64,000 nucleotides of DNA from Caballeronia sp. dw_19 (GCF_018449515.1 NZ_JAAVUQ010000017.1:107255-171254); one strand, 5' to 3'. Numbered from the stretch's first letter, positions 7,659 through 17,089 are shown. Notes: generated from the letters alone by a model not told the origin. Numbers and translations: made by a program.

Positions 7659-9728
7659 TCAGTTGGACGAGCCGGGTTTTTTCGGTTCAATACCAGGACC
7701 CGAACGACGGCGCGCGACCGGCTTGCCGGTTCGGACCGCAGGCGCGGCCTGCTTTTGCGAACGGGCTGAAACCGGTGCTTTGGCGCGTGTAGCGGGCAGG
7801 ACGACCTGATCGACGGCGGAGTCGTCGCCACGCTCGTTTGCCAGGTAAGCAGCGGTGGCCGCAGCCGTGTCGGCGCCGGCGGGACGCCAGACCTGACCGA
7901 TTGCGAGCGACTGCAACTTCTTCTTGCCGCCGTACCAGAGGTTCACGAGGCCGCGCGAGAAGAACACCGCGGAGAACATTGACGTCAGGATGCCGATACA
8001 GTGCACGACCGCGAAGCCGCGCACCGGACCGGAGCCGAACGCCAGCAGTGCCATACCGGCGATAAGCGTGGTCACGTTCGAGTCGAGAATCGTGGCCCAT
8101 GCGTGCGTAAAGCCGTTCTGGATAGCGAGCTGCGGCGGCGCGCCGTTACGCAGTTCCTCGCGGATCCGTTCGTTGATCAGCACGTTGGCGTCGATGGCCA
8201 TACCGAGCGCCAGTGCAATAGCTGCTATACCCGGCAGCGTCAGCGTGGCCTGCAGCATCGACAGGACGGCGATCAGCAACAACAGGTTCACTGACAGCGA
8301 CAACATGGAGATCAGGCCGAACAGCATGTAGTACGCGATCATGAAGACGGCGATCGCGGCGAAACCGTACTGCACGGAATCGAAGCCCTTGCGAATGTTG
8401 TCGGCGCCAAGGCTCGGGCCGATCGTGCGTTCTTCGATGATGTCCATGGGCGCCGCGAGCGAACCTGCGCGCAGCAACAGGGCCAGGTCGGCGGCTGCTT
8501 GCGGCGAAGGCTGGCCGGTGATCTGGAAGCGGTCGCCGAGTTCGGACTGGATGGTCGCGACCGTCAGTATTTCGCCCTTGCCTTTTTCGAACAGGATCAT
8601 GGCCATCGGCTTGCCGATGTTGTCGCGCGACACGCTGCTCACCGCGCGGCCGCCGGCGGCGTCCAGGCGAATGTTCACCGACGGACGCTGATGTTCGTCG
8701 AAGCCTGACGATGCGTCGATGATCCGGTCACCCGTGAAAATCACCTGCTTTCTCACGAGCGTCGGGCCGGTATTGCCCTGCGTGAAAAGTTCGTCGCCGG
8801 GGGGAACCGGATCGTTCGGACCGGGATGGGTATTGGTCGGGTCGGCGAGCCGCGCTTCCAGCGTTGCCGTGCGGCCAATGATGTCCTTCGCCTTCGCCGT
8901 GTCCTGCACGCCCGGCAATTCGACCACGATACGGTCGGAGCCTTGCTGCTGGATCACGGGTTCCGACACGCCGAGTTCGTTCACGCGGTTATGCAGCGTG
9001 ACGATGTTCTGCTTGAGCGCGCTGTCTTCCGCCAGCTTTTGCGCCGCCGGCGTGAACGTACCGACGACTTGATAACCATCGCCGCCTTGACGCGTCGCCC
9101 ATTGCAATTCGCTCAGGCCATTCGACAGCGTGGTGCGCGCGGCATCGGCTGCTGCCTGGTCGGCAAAGTTGACCACGACTGACTGATTCACGCGATTCAC
9201 ACCGCCATCGCGGATGTTTCTATCGCGTAACAGCGCGCGTGCGTCCGCGGCGTTCGAGTCCAGCTTCTTGTTCAGCGCACCCGCCATGTCCACTTGCAGC
9301 AGGAAGTGAACGCCGCCGCGCAAGTCGAGGCCGAGGTACATGGGCAGCGCGTGCAATGCGGAGAGCCAACGCGGAGAAGCTGCCTGCAGATTCAGCGCGA
9401 CGATATATTGCGGATCGGTCGGGTCGCTGTTGAGCGTTTTCTGCAACAGATCCTTCACGCGCAGCTGCGTGTCGGTGTCTTTCAGGCGCACGCGAATGTT
9501 GTCGTTCAGCGACGAATTGTCGAACGTCACTTCATCCGGCGTCACCTTGTCGGCGGCCAGCGCGGTTTCGATGTTGGCAAGCGTAGTTGAATCCAGCTTG
9601 ACCGTTGCCTTGCCGCTCGATACCTGCACCGCCGGCGCTTCGCCGAAAAAATTGGGCAGTGTATAGACGAGGCCGATGACTAGCGCCACCAGCATCACGG
9701 CATATTTCCAAAGTGGGTAGCGATTCAT
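7659..9728 (-). CDS. secD: Protein translocase subunit SecD
   Basis: This 689-residue protein is SecD: an N-terminal membrane helix, a large periplasmic region with LGLDLRGGVHFLLQVD, and a C-terminal bundle with the conserved ALGMAIDANVLINERIREEL motif of the RND-like membrane domain. A lysine/arginine-rich cytoplasmic tail of about 80 residues (ending near KKPGSSN) is longer than in E. coli SecD. It lies between yajC and secF, the standard order. It works with SecF in proton-powered completion of protein export. Confidence 0.97.
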   Translation of the reverse strand: MNRYPLWKYAVMLVALVIGLVYTLPNFFGEAPAVQVSSGKATVKLDSTTLANIETALAADKVTPDEVTFDNSSLNDNIRVRLKDTDTQLRVKDLLQKTLNSDPTDPQYIVALNLQAASPRWLSALHALPMYLGLDLRGGVHFLLQVDMAGALNKKLDSNAADARALLRDRNIRDGGVNRVNQSVVVNFADQAAADAARTTLSNGLSELQWATRQGGDGYQVVGTFTPAAQKLAEDSALKQNIVTLHNRVNELGVSEPVIQQQGSDRIVVELPGVQDTAKAKDIIGRTATLEARLADPTNTHPGPNDPVPPGDELFTQGNTGPTLVRKQVIFTGDRIIDASSGFDEHQRPSVNIRLDAAGGRAVSSVSRDNIGKPMAMILFEKGKGEILTVATIQSELGDRFQITGQPSPQAAADLALLLRAGSLAAPMDIIEERTIGPSLGADNIRKGFDSVQYGFAAIAVFMIAYYMLFGLISMLSLSVNLLLLIAVLSMLQATLTLPGIAAIALALGMAIDANVLINERIREELRNGAPPQLAIQNGFTHAWATILDSNVTTLIAGMALLAFGSGPVRGFAVVHCIGILTSMFSAVFFSRGLVNLWYGGKKKLQSLAIGQVWRPAGADTAAATAAYLANERGDDSAVDQVVLPATRAKAPVSARSQKQAAPAVRTGKPVARRRSGPGIEPKKPGSSN

Positions 9729-9860
9729 GGGGATGGCCGAACAGGAGAGTTGGCGAGGAAGGGTAAGCGATGCATCCGGCGATGAGCGCGGCTATTGGCC
9801 ACGGGGGCCACACCATTGGGCCGGGCCACGCTGGCCGCGCCGGACGCGAGAAAGTTGGCC

Positions 9861-10184
9861 TTAGAGCGACTTGATCGTGCCTTTCGGGAGGATAGTCGTG
9901 ACAGCAGCCTTCTGGATGGTAATTTCCGTACCTTCCGAAATTTCGACGCCAACGTACGCGTCCGTCACCTTCGTGACCTTGCCGACAATACCGCCGTTCG
10001 TGACCACTTCATCGCCCTTCGCCATGGCGGACAGCATATTGCGATGTTCCTTCTGGCGCTTCATTTGCGGACGAATCATGATGAAATACAGCACTGCAAA
10101 CATCAAAATGAGCGGCAAAAAACTCATGATGCTCGACTGGGCGCCTTCTGCGCCGCCGCCGAAGGCTCTTGAAATAAAATCCAC
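9861..10184 (-). CDS. yajC: Sec translocon accessory protein YajC
   Basis: This 107-residue protein has one N-terminal membrane helix (LPLILMFAVLYFIMIRPQMK) and a small basic cytoplasmic domain (KGDEVVTNGGIVGKVTKV), both diagnostic of YajC. It associates with SecDF in the holo-translocon. A 132-base gap separates it from secD, wider than the secD-secF gap, but no terminator is visible there, so the three are probably cotranscribed. Confidence 0.95.
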   Translation of the reverse strand: MDFISRAFGGGAEGAQSSIMSFLPLILMFAVLYFIMIRPQMKRQKEHRNMLSAMAKGDEVVTNGGIVGKVTKVTDAYVGVEISEGTEITIQKAAVTTILPKGTIKSL

Positions 10185-10215
10185 GTCGGTCTCTCCGTTA
10201 TAACGATCAGAAAAT

Positions 10216-10241
10216 TAGCCCGCTATTCTATCACCGGGCTA
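10216..10241 (-). terminator. Weak terminator-like hairpin between tgt and yajC
   Basis: TAGCCCG and CGGGCTA (7 bp) flank a 12-base loop, followed on the minus strand by AATTTTC. It could partly separate tgt from yajC-secDF, or simply be a structured leader of yajC. Confidence 0.4.
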
Positions 10242-10354
10242 CGCAAGCCAAGCGCGGAATGCGCTTTGTGATCAAGCTGTTAAAGCGTTGCGTAACGCAA
10301 TTGTAATGTTTCTTGGGCCGATTGCAGATTCATGACCGCACGTTAGCCATCCGG

Positions 10355-11542
10355 TCAGTCAATTCCGCGTGCGCGATCCTCTTTAAACTGCTTCACGAAT
10401 GCGTCAAACGCGTGATTTTCGATCGAATCGCGGATTTCCTGCATGAGCTGCAAGTAGTAGTGCAGGTTGTGAATCGTGTTGAGTTGCGAGCCGAGAATTT
10501 CGCCCACGCGATGCAAATGGTGCAGATAACCGCGCGTGAAGTTGCGGCAGGTGTAGCAACCGCAGGTTTCATCGAGTGGCTTGAGCGAGTTCTTGTGGGC
10601 AGCGTTGCGGATCTTGACGTCGCCGAAACGGGTGAACAGCCAGCCGTTGCGTGCATTGCGGGTCGGCATCACGCAGTCGAACATGTCGACGCCCGACGCC
10701 ACGCCCGCCACCAGGTCTTCCGGCGTGCCGACGCCCATCAGGTAATGCGGTTTGTCGGCGGGAAGCTTCGGGCCGATGTGTTCCAGCACGCGCATCATGT
10801 CTTCCTTCGGTTCGCCGACGGACAACCCGCCGATCGCGAAGCCGTGGAAACCGATGTCGGCGAGTCCGGCCAGCGATTCGTCCCGCAAATCTTCGAACAT
10901 GCCGCCTTGCACGATGCCGAACAGCGCGTTCGGATTTTCACCTTTGGCGAATTCATCGACGGAACGCTTGGCCCAGCGCATTGACATGCGCATGGAATCG
11001 GCTGCGTCCTGGTGCGGCGTGGGCACGTCGTTGGTTGCATACGGCGTGCATTCGTCGAACTGCATCACGATGTCCGAGTTCAGCACCTTCTGGATCTGCA
11101 TCGAGATTTCCGGCGATAAAAACAGCTTGTCGCCGTTGATGGGCGACGCGAACGTGACGCCATCTTCGGTTATCTTGCGTAGATCGCCGAGTGAAAAGAC
11201 TTGAAAACCGCCGGAGTCGGTGAGGATCGGGCGATGCCAGTTCATGAACCGATGCAGCCCGCCGTGCGCCGCTATCGTTTCCAGTCCCGGGCGCAGCCAG
11301 AGGTGGAACGTATTGCCGAGGATGATCTGGGCGTTCATTTCCTCGAGCTCGCGCGGTGCGACGGCCTTGACCGTTCCGTACGTGCCGACGGGCATGAAGA
11401 TCGGCGTTTCGACAACGCCGTGGTTCAACGTGACGCGGCCGCGTCGCGCCTGGCCGTCGGTGGTGATCAGTTCGAACTTGAGGCCGTTCTCGGGGCGGAC
11501 CGGTGTTTCGATCGTATCGGCGGTATTGCTTGCTTCGGTCAT
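10355..11542 (-). CDS. tgt: tRNA-guanine(34) transglycosylase
   Basis: This 395-residue enzyme swaps guanine at tRNA position 34 for the queuosine precursor preQ1. Visible signatures are TDSGGFQVFSL, GIVQGGMFEDLR, GGLSVGEPKEDMM, the nucleophile region ASGVDMFDCVMPTRNARNG, and the zinc site CGCYTCRNFTRGYLHH. Its usual partner queA lies upstream on the same strand. The 188-base gap between them carries a conserved hairpin element. The length is slightly above the E. coli enzyme because of a polar N-terminal extension of about 20 residues. Confidence 0.97.
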   Translation of the reverse strand: MTEASNTADTIETPVRPENGLKFELITTDGQARRGRVTLNHGVVETPIFMPVGTYGTVKAVAPRELEEMNAQIILGNTFHLWLRPGLETIAAHGGLHRFMNWHRPILTDSGGFQVFSLGDLRKITEDGVTFASPINGDKLFLSPEISMQIQKVLNSDIVMQFDECTPYATNDVPTPHQDAADSMRMSMRWAKRSVDEFAKGENPNALFGIVQGGMFEDLRDESLAGLADIGFHGFAIGGLSVGEPKEDMMRVLEHIGPKLPADKPHYLMGVGTPEDLVAGVASGVDMFDCVMPTRNARNGWLFTRFGDVKIRNAAHKNSLKPLDETCGCYTCRNFTRGYLHHLHRVGEILGSQLNTIHNLHYYLQLMQEIRDSIENHAFDAFVKQFKEDRARGID

Positions 11543-11574
11543 TCAAAAGCTCCTGTGCCACCGGAAGCAGCTTT

Positions 11575-11616
11575 GCATGGGGCCGGAGTAAGGCACTGAA
11601 GTGCCAACTCCGGGCC
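11575..11616. repeat. Single diverged copy of the hairpin element, in the queA-tgt gap
   Basis: CCGGAGT/ACTCCGG forms the outer stem and GGCAC/GTGCC the inner stem around a TGAA loop, the same plan as the triple array at 4391-4540. Relative to that array, paired positions change together in both stems. It lies between queA and tgt and would be transcribed as its complement. Confidence 0.85.
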
Positions 11617-11730
11617 GGCAAGTCCGGCGCAATTGGGTGAGGCGTCCGTGGGTTTTGTCGCGGCCACGATCATACGTGGCCCGTTCAATCATTCTTGCGT
11701 TAAGCCCGCTTGCGTTGCAGGCTGTGTTCT

Positions 11731-12783
11731 TTAAGCCGCCGCCTGCCGCGTGAGCAGCATGGCGTCGCCGTAACTAAAGAATCGATACCGCTCCTCAATC
11801 GCATGCGCATATGCCTCGCGGATCGCGTCCATTCCCGCGAATGCTGAGACCAGCATCATCAGCGTGGATTTCGGCAAATGGAAGTTCGTCACGAGCCGGT
11901 CGACTACGCGAAACTGGTATCCCGGCGTAATAAAAATGTCCGTCTCGGCGCTGGTTTCCGCGAGCGGCCGGCCAGCTTCGGCGGCGTCGCGGGCGGCGGC
12001 TTCGAGCGCTCGCAGCGAAGTCGTGCCGACCGCAATTACGCGATTTCCCCGCGCTTTCGTCGCCGTGATCTTGTCCGCCAGTTCCTGCGGCAGCCGATAC
12101 CATTCGCTATGCATCTTGTGGTCCGCGAGATTCTCCACGCGCACCGGCTGGAACGTGCCCGCGCCCACGTGCAGCGTCAGCGTTGCGCGCTCCACGCCGC
12201 GTGCGTCGAGCGCGGCAAAGAGCGCCGGGTCGAAGTGCAGGCCGGCAGTGGGTGCCGCAACCGCGCCGGGGTTCGCCGCATAGACCGTCTGGTAGCGGGT
12301 TTCATCGAAGGAATCGGGATCGTGTTCTATGTACGGCGGCAGCGGCAGGCGGCCATGTTGCTCGATCAGCGTCAGGCAATCGGCGGGGAAATGCAGCGTG
12401 TAGAACGGTTCCACGCGTTCACCGACCGTGACCTCGAATGCATCGGCGAGAATCAGTTTCGTGCCCGGCAACGGACTTTTGCTCGCCCGGATCTGCGCGA
12501 GCGCGGTCGTCGCGCCGGTCAGCCGCTCGACCAGCACCTCGATACGGCCACCGCTGGCCTTCTGGCCGAGGAATCGCGCCTTCAGAACTTTGGTATCGTT
12601 GAACACGAGCAGGTCGCCGGGTTCGAGCAGGTTGGGCAGTTCGGTGAAATGGCGATCGGTAAAAGCGGCCGTCTGTGTGCGGTTATCCACGTCGAGCAAA
12701 CGGCTCGCGCTGCGCTCGGCGAGCGCCGTTTGCGCGATCAGCTCGGGCGGCAGATTAAAATCGAAGTCGGAAAGCGTGAACAT
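11731..12783 (-). CDS. queA: S-adenosylmethionine:tRNA ribosyltransferase-isomerase
   Basis: This 350-residue enzyme adds the cyclopentane ring from S-adenosylmethionine to preQ1 at tRNA position 34, the step after Tgt. The start (MFTLSDFDFNLPPELIAQ) and the motifs GDLLVFNDTKVLKARF, AAPTAGLHFDPALF, LHVGAGTFQPVR and NFHLPKSTLMMLVSAF are family hallmarks. Length is normal. It lies upstream of tgt on the same strand and is divergent from recG. Confidence 0.97.
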   Translation of the reverse strand: MFTLSDFDFNLPPELIAQTALAERSASRLLDVDNRTQTAAFTDRHFTELPNLLEPGDLLVFNDTKVLKARFLGQKASGGRIEVLVERLTGATTALAQIRASKSPLPGTKLILADAFEVTVGERVEPFYTLHFPADCLTLIEQHGRLPLPPYIEHDPDSFDETRYQTVYAANPGAVAAPTAGLHFDPALFAALDARGVERATLTLHVGAGTFQPVRVENLADHKMHSEWYRLPQELADKITATKARGNRVIAVGTTSLRALEAAARDAAEAGRPLAETSAETDIFITPGYQFRVVDRLVTNFHLPKSTLMMLVSAFAGMDAIREAYAHAIEERYRFFSYGDAMLLTRQAAA

Positions 12784-13153
12784 GGGGAAAGCAGGTCGAT
12801 GCGCGATGAAACGCGCGTTATTTTGGCCAGGCGCTTGGCAAGGCGGCGCGGGTAGGCGCGGGTTCAGTGCGTTAGTGCAGGTTTCGCGGGACGGCGGTCT
12901 GATCGACCGTTACGACGGCTTCAAATAGCGTCGCGGCCTTGCGAAAATCCGCCGGGCTGCTTGCAGATCACGCCTCGGAGCGCGCCGGGAAGCCGTTGGT
13001 TTCGCGGTTGCGTCCCATACGGTCGATGAGCAGAAACCTGTCGCCGACCGCATGTTCAGGCGCTTTAACGAACCCGCACATGCCGCGCGGCGAGCGGATG
13101 ATGACTGCATCGCCGTGCCGAACGAAGCCGATATTGTACTTTGAAGAGATTAG
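12784..13153. other. Divergent intergenic region queA / recG
   Basis: These 370 bases separate divergent genes. A minus-strand frame ending at 12968 has GC-rich third positions, but its first usable ATG (13081) leaves only 37 codons with no Shine-Dalgarno sequence, so I do not call it. No repeat or RNA is evident. Confidence 0.45.
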
Positions 13154-15394
13154 ATGCCCTTGTCCGACCGCCGTTTGCTCGTTGCTCCCGACGCTGAAGA
13201 CGCTCCCGATGCAGCCGGTGAACCCGACGCGCCTGTTCAAAAGCGCAAGCGCGGGCGCGCGGCGGGCGCGAAAAAACTCGCGGATCTGGAGATCGCCGCT
13301 GACAAGGTCCAGCCGCTAAAACCTGCTGCCGCGCCGCCCAAGCCCGTCGATAAACTCGCCAAGCTCGGCCTGAAATCCGATATTGATCTCGTGCTGCATC
13401 TGCCGATGCGTTACGAGGACGAAACCAGCATCACGCCGATCGGCCATCTGATTCCCGGTGACAACACGCAGACTGAAGGCGTGGTGTTCGACAACGAGAT
13501 TGCGTACCGGCCGCGTCGGCAGTTGCTGGTCAAGATTCACGATGACGCCGGCGACGAACTCACGCTGCGGTTTCTCAATTTCTACGGTTCGCAGGTCAAG
13601 CAGATGGGGATCGGCGTGCGCCTGCGGGTTCGCGGCGATGTGCGCGGCGGCTTTTTCGGCATGGAGATGGTGCATCCGGTGGTACGTCCGGTGGATGAAG
13701 ACACGCCGCTGCCGCAAGCGTTGACGCCGGTGTATCCGAGCACGGCGGGGGTATCGCAGGCGTATTTGCGCAAGGCTATCGACAGCGCGTTGTCGCGGGT
13801 TCATCTGCCGGAGTTGCTGCCCGAAAAAATCGCCAGTGCGCATCTGAAGCCGCTGAACGTTCCCGCGTTGCTCGATGCCGTGAAAACCTTGCATCACCCG
13901 CACGCCGATTCCGATGAAAACGCGTTGATCGACGGCACGCATCCGGCGTGGACGCGTATCAAGTTCGAGGAATTGCTCGCGCAGCAGTTGTCGCTCAAAC
14001 GTGCGCACGAGGAGCGCCGCACGCGCGCCGCGCCGGTGATGCCACGGTTACAGGATGTGCCCGAATCGCTGGTTGCACGGTTCATCGGTACGTTGCCGTT
14101 CAAGCTGACTGGCGCGCAGGAACGCGTGTGCGCCGAGATATCCGGCGAACTTATGTTGCCGCACCCGATGCAGCGCCTCTTGCAGGGCGATGTAGGCAGC
14201 GGCAAGACCATCGTGGCCGCGCTCGCGGCCGCGCAGGCTATTGATGCCGGTTATCAGGCGGCGTTGATGGCGCCGACAGAAATTCTTGCCGAACAGCATG
14301 CGCGCAAGCTGCGTGCGTGGCTTGAGCCGTTGGGCGTGACGGTGGCATGGCTTGCCGGCAGTTTGAAGGCGAAGGAAAAACGTGCGGCGCTGGAAGCGGC
14401 GGCATCGGGGGCGGCGCAGCTTGTGATCGGTACGCACGCGATCATTCAGGATGCGGTGGAGTTTGCGCGCCTTGGGTTTGTGATTGTCGATGAACAGCAT
14501 CGGTTTGGTGTGGCCCAGCGGCTTGCGTTGCGGGCCAAGGCGCACAACGCTGCGGATGGCGTGCACAACTTCCAGCCGCATCAGCTGATGATGTCGGCCA
14601 CGCCGATTCCTCGGACGCTTGCGATGACGTATTACGCGGATCTGGATGTATCGACGATTGATGAATTGCCGCCGGGGCGCACGCCGATCCTGACCAAACT
14701 TGTCGCCGATAACCGTCGGGAGGAGGTGATTGCCCGTGTGCGCGAGGCGGCGCTGACGGGGCGGCAAGTGTATTGGGTGTGTCCGCTGATTGAGGAAAGT
14801 GAGACGTTGCAATTGCAGACGGCGGTGGAGACGTACGAGACCCTTGTAGCCGCGTTGCCGGAACTGCGCATTGGGCTGGTGCATGGGCGTTTACCGCCGG
14901 CGGAAAAGGCTGCCGTCATGGATGCGTTCACGCGTGCCGAGGTCCAGTTGCTGGTCGCGACGACGGTGATTGAAGTGGGGGTGGACGTACCGAATGCGTC
15001 GCTGATGGTGATTGAGCATGCGGAGCGCTTTGGTCTGGCGCAACTGCACCAGTTGCGCGGCCGGGTGGGGCGGGGCAGCGCAGCTTCGGTGTGTGTGTTG
15101 ATGTATGCGGGGCCGTTATCGCAGACGGCGCGTGCTCGTTTGCAGACGATGCGCGAAACCACCGATGGTTTTGAAATTGCGCGTCGCGACCTGGAGATTC
15201 GTGGTCCTGGCGAGTTTCTTGGTGCGCGTCAGTCGGGAGCGGCGATGCTACGTTTTGCGAGTCTGGAAAATGATGGCTGGCTGATTGAACCGGCGCGGGC
15301 GGCGGCGGACCAGATGCTGTCCCAGTTCCCGGAGGCGGTGACGGACCATCTCGCGCGGTGGCTTGGTGCGCGTGAGCAATATCTAAAAGCGTGA
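13154..15394 (+). CDS. recG: ATP-dependent DNA helicase RecG
   Basis: This 746-residue protein has the RecG order: an OB-fold wedge domain (about 120-230), a helicase core with Walker A GDVGSGKT near residue 345 and Walker B DEQH near 447, and the C-terminal helicase motifs ATTVIEVGVDVPNA and QLRGRVGRG. RecG remodels stalled forks and Holliday junctions. An N-terminal extension of about 50 residues, rich in Asp/Lys/Ala, precedes the conserved part and is longer than in E. coli. The start at 13154 is the only ATG that leaves room for the queA promoter. Confidence 0.97.
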   Translation: MPLSDRRLLVAPDAEDAPDAAGEPDAPVQKRKRGRAAGAKKLADLEIAADKVQPLKPAAAPPKPVDKLAKLGLKSDIDLVLHLPMRYEDETSITPIGHLIPGDNTQTEGVVFDNEIAYRPRRQLLVKIHDDAGDELTLRFLNFYGSQVKQMGIGVRLRVRGDVRGGFFGMEMVHPVVRPVDEDTPLPQALTPVYPSTAGVSQAYLRKAIDSALSRVHLPELLPEKIASAHLKPLNVPALLDAVKTLHHPHADSDENALIDGTHPAWTRIKFEELLAQQLSLKRAHEERRTRAAPVMPRLQDVPESLVARFIGTLPFKLTGAQERVCAEISGELMLPHPMQRLLQGDVGSGKTIVAALAAAQAIDAGYQAALMAPTEILAEQHARKLRAWLEPLGVTVAWLAGSLKAKEKRAALEAAASGAAQLVIGTHAIIQDAVEFARLGFVIVDEQHRFGVAQRLALRAKAHNAADGVHNFQPHQLMMSATPIPRTLAMTYYADLDVSTIDELPPGRTPILTKLVADNRREEVIARVREAALTGRQVYWVCPLIEESETLQLQTAVETYETLVAALPELRIGLVHGRLPPAEKAAVMDAFTRAEVQLLVATTVIEVGVDVPNASLMVIEHAERFGLAQLHQLRGRVGRGSAASVCVLMYAGPLSQTARARLQTMRETTDGFEIARRDLEIRGPGEFLGARQSGAAMLRFASLENDGWLIEPARAAADQMLSQFPEAVTDHLARWLGAREQYLKA

Positions 15395-15406
15395 AGAGGG
15401 TTTGGG

Positions 15407-15871
15407 GTTCGCACCGGTCGGGATTCGGCGACGTGGTTCGAGGTGCGTACACATTTGGCGGAAGGTTGTCCGCGGATAGCGCGGGGTGTCCCTTGGGCAG
15501 GTTCAATCACTGGTGGCGAAGCGTGTGGGTATCGGTGTTCGGAGAAGGAGGGGTTCACACGTCCTTCGCTCTGGCGAGCACCGTGCTTTTGGGGCACCTA
15601 TGAATGAAAACTGCACGCTGTGGACACTTAGGGTAGCGTGGTTGAAAGCGCTTTCTTTGCTTCGTTTCTTTGTCGCTTTGGACAAAGAAATGACGTGCCG
15701 CCACGCACAGTGGCTAATAGTGATAAAGAGAAAATCCGACTCAGGCAGACCACCAAGGCTGAAAGCACCAACCCGGCATTGACCCCGACCGCTAACCCCG
15801 GACCCTAGCAAACCGGCACCCATTCCACCCCACCCGAACCCCACCAAAACATCCCGTCCACCGGTGCGAAC
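15407..15871 (+). repeat. Modular intergenic repeat, copy A, with 12-bp inverted ends
   Basis: The element fills most of the recG-oxyR gap. GTTCGCACCGGT at 15407-15418 recurs inverted as ACCGGTGCGAAC at 15860-15871. Inside are a head module (about 15421-15520, containing GCGGATAGCGCGGGG) shared with copy B, a central module (about 15541-15760) shared with B and C that includes a perfect 10-bp hairpin at 15665-15690 (TTTCTTTGTC/GACAAAGAAA), and a C-rich tail of CCGCTAACCCC type. It is oriented like copy C. Confidence 0.87.
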
Positions 15872-15974
15872 GAAAACCCTTTGAAGAACTCCAAACCCCA
15901 CCGCGGGTTGGCGAATCCCCCCGACGGGTGTATAAGTCAAATCCTATCGATTCAATGACTCTGATTGGCCCCTA

Positions 15975-16934
15975 ATGACCTTAACCGAATTGAAGTACAT
16001 CGTTGCGGTGGCGCGCGAGCGGCATTTTGGCCGTGCGGCCGAGGCGTGTTTCGTGAGTCAGCCGACCTTGTCGGTAGCAATCAAAAAGCTGGAAGATGAA
16101 CTGAACGTGCAGATTTTCGAGCGCGGAACCAGCGAAGTCAGCGTCACCCCAATTGGCGAACAGATCGTTACGCAAGCGCAGCGCGTCCTCGAACAAACCC
16201 TCGCCATCAAGGAAATCGCGAAGCAGGGCAAGGACCCGCTGGTCGGGCCGCTGCGCCTGGGGGTGATCTACACCATCGGCCCGTATTTGTTGCCCACGCT
16301 CGTCAAGCAGATGATCAAGCGCGTCCCGCAGATGCCGCTGATGCTGCAGGAAAACTACACGCTCAAGCTGATCGAACTGCTGAAGCAGGGCGAAATCGAC
16401 GTCGCCATCATGGCGCTGCCGTTTCCCGAAACCGGCCTGATGGTGCGCGCGTTATTCGATGAACCCTTCGTCGTCGCGATGCCCGCCGGCCATCCGTGGG
16501 AAAACCGGCCCAAGATCAATGCCGACGACCTGAAGCTGGAGACCATGCTGCTGCTGGGCAGCGGCCATTGTTTCCGCGATCACGTGCTCGGCGTGTGTCC
16601 CGAATTGATGCGTTTTTCGCAGAACGCGGACGGAATCCAGAAGACGTTCGAGGGTTCATCGCTGGAAACCATCCGGCACATGGTCGCCAGCGGCGTTGGC
16701 ATTACCGTGCTGCCGCGGATGTCGGTGATGGAAGTGAAACCGCATGCGGGCGGCGTGGATGCCGGTTTGCTGAGCTACGTCCCTTTCAATGACCCAGTTC
16801 CGGACCGGCGCGTCGTGCTGGCGTGGCGCAAGAGCTTCACGCGGATGCCGGCTATCGAAGCTATTTGCGATGCAATCGCTGCCTGCAATATTCCGGGCGT
16901 TACGCGGCTAGAGTTGCCCGCCGCCGTCAATTAA
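15975..16934 (+). CDS. oxyR: Hydrogen peroxide-sensing regulator OxyR
   Basis: This 319-residue LysR-family protein has an N-terminal winged helix (HFGRAAEACFVSQPTLS) and the two redox cysteines that define OxyR, Cys199 and Cys208, in GHCFRDHVLGVCPE. They fall at the same numbers as in E. coli, where a disulfide between them switches the protein on. katA follows on the same strand and dps a little further, both classical OxyR targets in many bacteria. The gene lies directly downstream of repeat copy A. Confidence 0.95.
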   Translation: MTLTELKYIVAVARERHFGRAAEACFVSQPTLSVAIKKLEDELNVQIFERGTSEVSVTPIGEQIVTQAQRVLEQTLAIKEIAKQGKDPLVGPLRLGVIYTIGPYLLPTLVKQMIKRVPQMPLMLQENYTLKLIELLKQGEIDVAIMALPFPETGLMVRALFDEPFVVAMPAGHPWENRPKINADDLKLETMLLLGSGHCFRDHVLGVCPELMRFSQNADGIQKTFEGSSLETIRHMVASGVGITVLPRMSVMEVKPHAGGVDAGLLSYVPFNDPVPDRRVVLAWRKSFTRMPAIEAICDAIAACNIPGVTRLELPAAVN

Positions 16935-17062
16935 CGGCCTCATCGCCGCTTTTTAGGTCCAACCGTGCCTCTCGGGGCGCGGATTCCAGCCCCATTCCCC
17001 GTTCTTCGAAGCCCGGCATCGTTGAAATTTGCTCGGCCTATCGCATAGATAAAATTAATTGA

Positions 17063-17089
17063 ATTCGATATTCGAATAGTCTTTGCTAT
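17063..17089 (+). promoter_or_regulatory. Palindromic sites upstream of katA, candidate OxyR-responsive region
   Basis: An AT-rich stretch holds ATTCGA-TAT-TCGAAT (17063-17077, perfect 6-3-6) overlapping ATAG-N6-CTAT (17076-17089). OxyR half-sites read ATAG-N7-CTAT, so the second motif is one base short. Another CTAT-CGC-ATAG lies just upstream at about 17038. The placement before katA, next to oxyR, supports a regulatory role, but the match is imperfect. Confidence 0.42.

Noticed and set aside
12968..13081. 37-codon minus-strand frame between queA and recG with GC-rich third positions
   Set aside because: It has no Shine-Dalgarno sequence, and the longer version requires overlapping the recG start; base composition alone can explain it.
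15600..15782. Short ORFs starting MNENCTLWTLRVAW in the intergenic repeats (also at about 43830 minus and 44402 plus)
   Set aside because: The frame after the first 14 residues differs between copies because of single-base length changes, so the DNA, not a protein, is conserved.
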